Source: an uncultured Oscillospiraceae bacterium (lineage in GTDB: Bacteria; Bacillota; Clostridia; Oscillospirales; Oscillospiraceae). Taken from it: DNA of 16,094 bases. Below the pieces are notes generated by a model. It had not been told where the DNA came from. It saw only the letters and a list, made by a program, of their open reading frames with translations, and did not search any database. Location of the stretch: assembly GCA_934636045.1 (NCBI GenBank), contig CAKTZP010000035.1, positions 1-16,094 on the forward strand, written 5' to 3'. Shown here piece after piece: positions 14,101 through 16,094 of the stretch (within the stretch, counting starts at the first letter, position 1; every line of letters begins with the position of its first letter). The translations under genes were made by a program, and so were the position numbers.

Positions 14101-16094
14101 GCGGCATGACCGGCGACATTGCCACCGTCAGCTTCGCCATTCCGACGACGGTCGATCCTGAGGTCGATTACCTCAAGTACCGCGTGACCAACATTTCCTT
14201 TAAGGATACCGATGGCAAGACCGGCACAGCCGCCTATGGCTACACCGTCCTGCCCGTTACCGCTTACTACACCATCAACATCGGCATCATGGCGCAGGGG
14301 CGCTCCTGCGACATCACCGTCTATGACATCGACGGCAAGCCCGCAGCGGACGTTACCGTCTTCCTTAACGGCGCCGAGATCGGCAAGACGAACGAAAACG
14401 GCGTCCTGACCACCGAAGCCATGAAGGACATGGCGGCCGGTACGGAATTTGCCATCACCGCCAGCAGCGAGAAGGGTCTGTCCTTCCAGGCCAAGGCGAC
14501 TGTCCGCGGCTATGCGGGCAATGACGACGATCTGCCCGTTTCCGTGCAGCATCCGCTGACCAAAAACCGCGCGACCGAGCACGCGATCTCGTGGTTCACC
14601 AATGCCAACCTTGCGCGCGAGAAGTCCTACCTGCGCTACATGACCGAGGCGGAATATAAGGCGCTCAAGCGCGGCCTCGGCCCGGATACGGACTACCGCA
14701 CCGTCCGCGGCGAGACGGAGCTCGTGGCCTTCGCGACGACCAATAACGTTGCGAGCCTGAACACCGTGACCCTGACCGGTTTGACCCCCGAGACGACCTA
14801 TTACTTCTGGGTCGGCGACGGCAGCGAGAACGGCTGGTCGGAGGCCATGACCTTCCGCACCGAGGCGGAGACCGCCAAGGAAACCACCAAGTTCTTCATC
14901 ATGGGCGATACCCAGATGACCGGCGTGCCTGAAAATGACGCCGATGCCATCGGCTACCTCAACACCGTCCTCACCGCCATCGGTAAGGAAAATGTCGATT
15001 TTGGTCTGCAGGCCGGCGACTTTATCGACAACGGTGATAACTACATCCACTATGCACAGATCCTTGACCTCTTCCAGAGCAGCCCCGTTGCGGACAAGTC
15101 GATCATCCACGTGCTCGGCAACCATGAGTACTTCGGCCAGTCCAATGGCAAGAATGCGAAGAAGATCTTCGGCCTGCCCGAGGAGGACTGCTACTCCTAT
15201 GAGATGGGCAATGTTTATATTGCCGTCATCAACAACGGTGTGAAGGACCTTGACGCGGTTGCCGCGTGGATCAAGGAGGATGCCGCCAAGACCAAGTGCG
15301 CATGGAAGGTCGCTACCATCCATGAGCCGACCTACTACACCAACGTCAACGCCGCGACCGATAAGTACCAGAAGACCCTTGTGCCTGCCTTTGATGCGGC
15401 CGGCATCGACTTCGTCTTCTCCGGCCATGACCACTCCTATGCCCGCACCGATCAGATGACCGGCGGCAAGGTCGTTGACGACGGCACGACCTACTTTATC
15501 TGCGGCGACCTCGGCGAGAAGTCCCGTAACCTGAACTACAAGGCAGTGGATAACCCTGACTTCCACTTTGTGAAGGTCACGCAGGAATACACTGCGCTGT
15601 ACATGCTGGTCGAGGCAACGGCCACGAAGTTCACCGTCAAGGCCTACGACGTGGACGGCACCGAGATCGACTCCTTCTCCAAGGAGATCAAGGCCGATCC
15701 CAAGCCGGATCCCAAGCCCGATCCTAAGCCCAATCCCGAGCCCGAGCACCACTACGTCTACGACCGCACGAACAAGGTCCTGCTTTGCAAGGACGCCGAC
15801 TGCGGCAAGGAAGCTCCGAAGGAATACACCGGCTGGGCAACCGACTCCAAGAGCGGCAAGCGGATGTACTTCCTCGGCGGTAAGTACAAGACCGATTGGT
15901 TCACCATCGGCGAAGACCTGTACCACTTCGACCTCAAGACCGGCGAGGAGCACAAGCTCACCGTCATCGAAAACATTGAGACGACCTGCGGCGTTCAGGG
16001 CAAGAAGACCGTCAAGTGCGAGTGCGGCGAGACAAAGACGATCGAGCTTAGCCGCGCAGGCGCGCACATCAACGTCGAAAAAACCGCAGCCGAC
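11181..16094 (+). CDS. Large secreted phosphodiester glycosidase / calcineurin-like phosphoesterase fusion (C-terminus beyond window)
   Basis: Open for 1638 codons with no stop, so the C-terminus is missing. The ATG at 11181 follows a perfect AGGAGG. Signal peptide at 1-28 (MKHAMAKR, hydrophobic core, AVFA). Residues about 85-310 form a phosphodiester glycosidase (NAGPA-type) domain: TNGDYYN near 138-144, GPFFII near 199, RNPRNCIAL, VADGR, the hallmark DGGGS at 269-273, and ERTVASTLL. Next come an Ig/Big-like domain (about 317-410), a beta-sandwich, possibly carbohydrate-binding (about 507-774), and further Ig-like modules to about 1110. A purple-acid-phosphatase-type FN3 domain (about 1128-1230) precedes a calcineurin-like phosphoesterase with all metal motifs: GDTQ (D1243), GDFIDNG (D1280), GNHE (N1314, H1315), H1381 and GHDH (H1416, H1418). 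A DPKP linker (1506-1520) leads to GW/YF wall-binding-like repeats (about 1549-1594) and a CECGETKT cysteine motif. It is probably wall-associated; the substrate is unknown. Confidence 0.92.
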   Translation, partial: MKHAMAKRILCLLLTLAMLASLVPAVFAARENEERKITPPSGKYLISQTDYQITNGVTESNILLNDATGNNQIAAFMTTVAPNAKVTFKASYKGYYTNGSTPASRADAAKNLTWGMQKTTDQAKAYEEATGEKVIFATNGDYYNMQTLQPLGYLIMEGNVVQTGNGSIQEPYFAVLKDGTFAIRDYGTDTSDVLEAISGPFFIIRNGQVVADPDDHDRNPRNCIALKADGTLVTVVADGRQAPYSVGMSYYELAEFLLNEGCVDAIYLDGGGSATYASVREGTTDLVVRNSPSDGPERTVASTLLMVSTEASDGSFDHASLYPKNELYTPGSSIQFTAYGVDKAGGAATVPTDIDWVVTPNNAGTIDRSTGLFKAAAGFTGEVTVTLQKGATVYGRTRVELADIDELYFTGESISLDFNADSDLGLNAKRAQRNIHYKVGDFTWELKSATEGVSDAQFGTMNGNTFRSGSFDGSVNGTVTVAYTKQDGEKLTASIKVEIGKMPVVVQNFEPNENGPLTGAHYHWGKDAYVDAGVTEGYRGNVPEMDVITGGTYSPDGPTRSHLTAPFRFTGNYDTAVPAAPIFHENGYTYYLWPNNSIKAYGVGAVKTTSREDGAQVRSGDYALELNYDYTSFDNSSNSNFYIRYCGDEINIDGYPTEVGVWIYAPEGTPRYNVWADVGVWNGGGYSTKNLKLVHKTMVNGQEEEINTIDWVGWMYCYAKLTEDGIQNNISAEHPLKIRQGEGLFWLSYTPAAGEGRFNGTLYYDDYRFVYGTNLDDLINPTIDSISVNGTELEKDGSTVLTTGNVEIVAAFHDPESQNRKGVDASATAFFIDGVSIAVDGDEAKAVTRTTLGDGHHTIKVQITDGGGNMVEQTRDFTVKTETASQAQVTFGGNGVVTLGGTYEMKLTATGNVTEVEMTVIDVNTDFGTPATTAGGAVYGAPVITFAEGVTGEFEFKPTGFKKGALTLKATKEGGMTGDIATVSFAIPTTVDPEVDYLKYRVTNISFKDTDGKTGTAAYGYTVLPVTAYYTINIGIMAQGRSCDITVYDIDGKPAADVTVFLNGAEIGKTNENGVLTTEAMKDMAAGTEFAITASSEKGLSFQAKATVRGYAGNDDDLPVSVQHPLTKNRATEHAISWFTNANLAREKSYLRYMTEAEYKALKRGLGPDTDYRTVRGETELVAFATTNNVASLNTVTLTGLTPETTYYFWVGDGSENGWSEAMTFRTEAETAKETTKFFIMGDTQMTGVPENDADAIGYLNTVLTAIGKENVDFGLQAGDFIDNGDNYIHYAQILDLFQSSPVADKSIIHVLGNHEYFGQSNGKNAKKIFGLPEEDCYSYEMGNVYIAVINNGVKDLDAVAAWIKEDAAKTKCAWKVATIHEPTYYTNVNAATDKYQKTLVPAFDAAGIDFVFSGHDHSYARTDQMTGGKVVDDGTTYFICGDLGEKSRNLNYKAVDNPDFHFVKVTQEYTALYMLVEATATKFTVKAYDVDGTEIDSFSKEIKADPKPDPKPDPKPNPEPEHHYVYDRTNKVLLCKDADCGKEAPKEYTGWATDSKSGKRMYFLGGKYKTDWFTIGEDLYHFDLKTGEEHKLTVIENIETTCGVQGKKTVKCECGETKTIELSRAGAHINVEKTAAD

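Noticed and set aside
11127..16067. Minus-strand open frame of 1646 codons opposite the large secreted protein
   Set aside because: It has no recognisable domain and a repetitive V/G/L/A/R-rich composition typical of an antisense shadow. The plus frame has a promoter, ribosome site, signal peptide and ordered enzyme motifs. The long antisense frame reflects the codon bias of a GC-rich gene.
1..16094. CRISPR arrays, tRNA, rRNA, insertion sequences or phage genes
   Set aside because: I looked on both strands and saw no spaced repeat array, no tRNA cloverleaf or rRNA sequence, and no transposase, integrase or phage protein motif.

Overview
The window reads as chromosomal DNA of a GC-rich, low-GC-lineage Gram-positive gut bacterium, most likely class Clostridia (Oscillospirales-like). 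This rests on strong AGGAGG-type ribosome sites, sigma-A-type promoters, a perfect CIRCE element, a lysine riboswitch ending in an intrinsic terminator, and surface proteins with SLH domains and cysteine-rich C-terminal tails. The taxonomic call is inference; no rRNA or tRNA gene is present.

Left part, 1-2037, minus strand: the first 134 codons of an ABC-F ATPase, a spacer with a terminator and palindromic repeats, and a complete MATE efflux transporter. The divergent htpG (Hsp90) gene at 2322-4214 has its promoter overlapped by a perfect CIRCE box, so it is probably repressed by HrcA. It converges on argF across a 21-bp palindromic bidirectional terminator.

Middle part, 4312-9004, minus strand: a two-gene arginine operon, argD then argF, with its own promoter. 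Next comes a repeat-rich spacer of 211 bases and a secreted CotH-kinase-like protein with three C-terminal SLH domains. The spacer holds two near-identical 28-nt copies of one sequence. One forms the terminator of the cotH-like gene; the other supplies the -35 box of argD.

Right part, plus strand: a consensus promoter, a lysine riboswitch with visible terminator and antiterminator arms, and an NhaC-family transporter that is probably a lysine transporter. Then a consensus promoter overlapped by a 7-2-7 palindrome drives a very large secreted protein, open from 11181 to the window end (1638 codons, no stop reached). It joins an N-terminal phosphodiester glycosidase (NAGPA-type) domain to Ig-like and beta-sandwich modules, a purple-acid-phosphatase-type FN3 domain, a calcineurin-like phosphoesterase, a DPKP linker and wall-binding-like repeats. 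The pairing suggests a two-step enzyme that first uncovers and then removes phosphate from sugar phosphodiesters. It is the most interesting item here.
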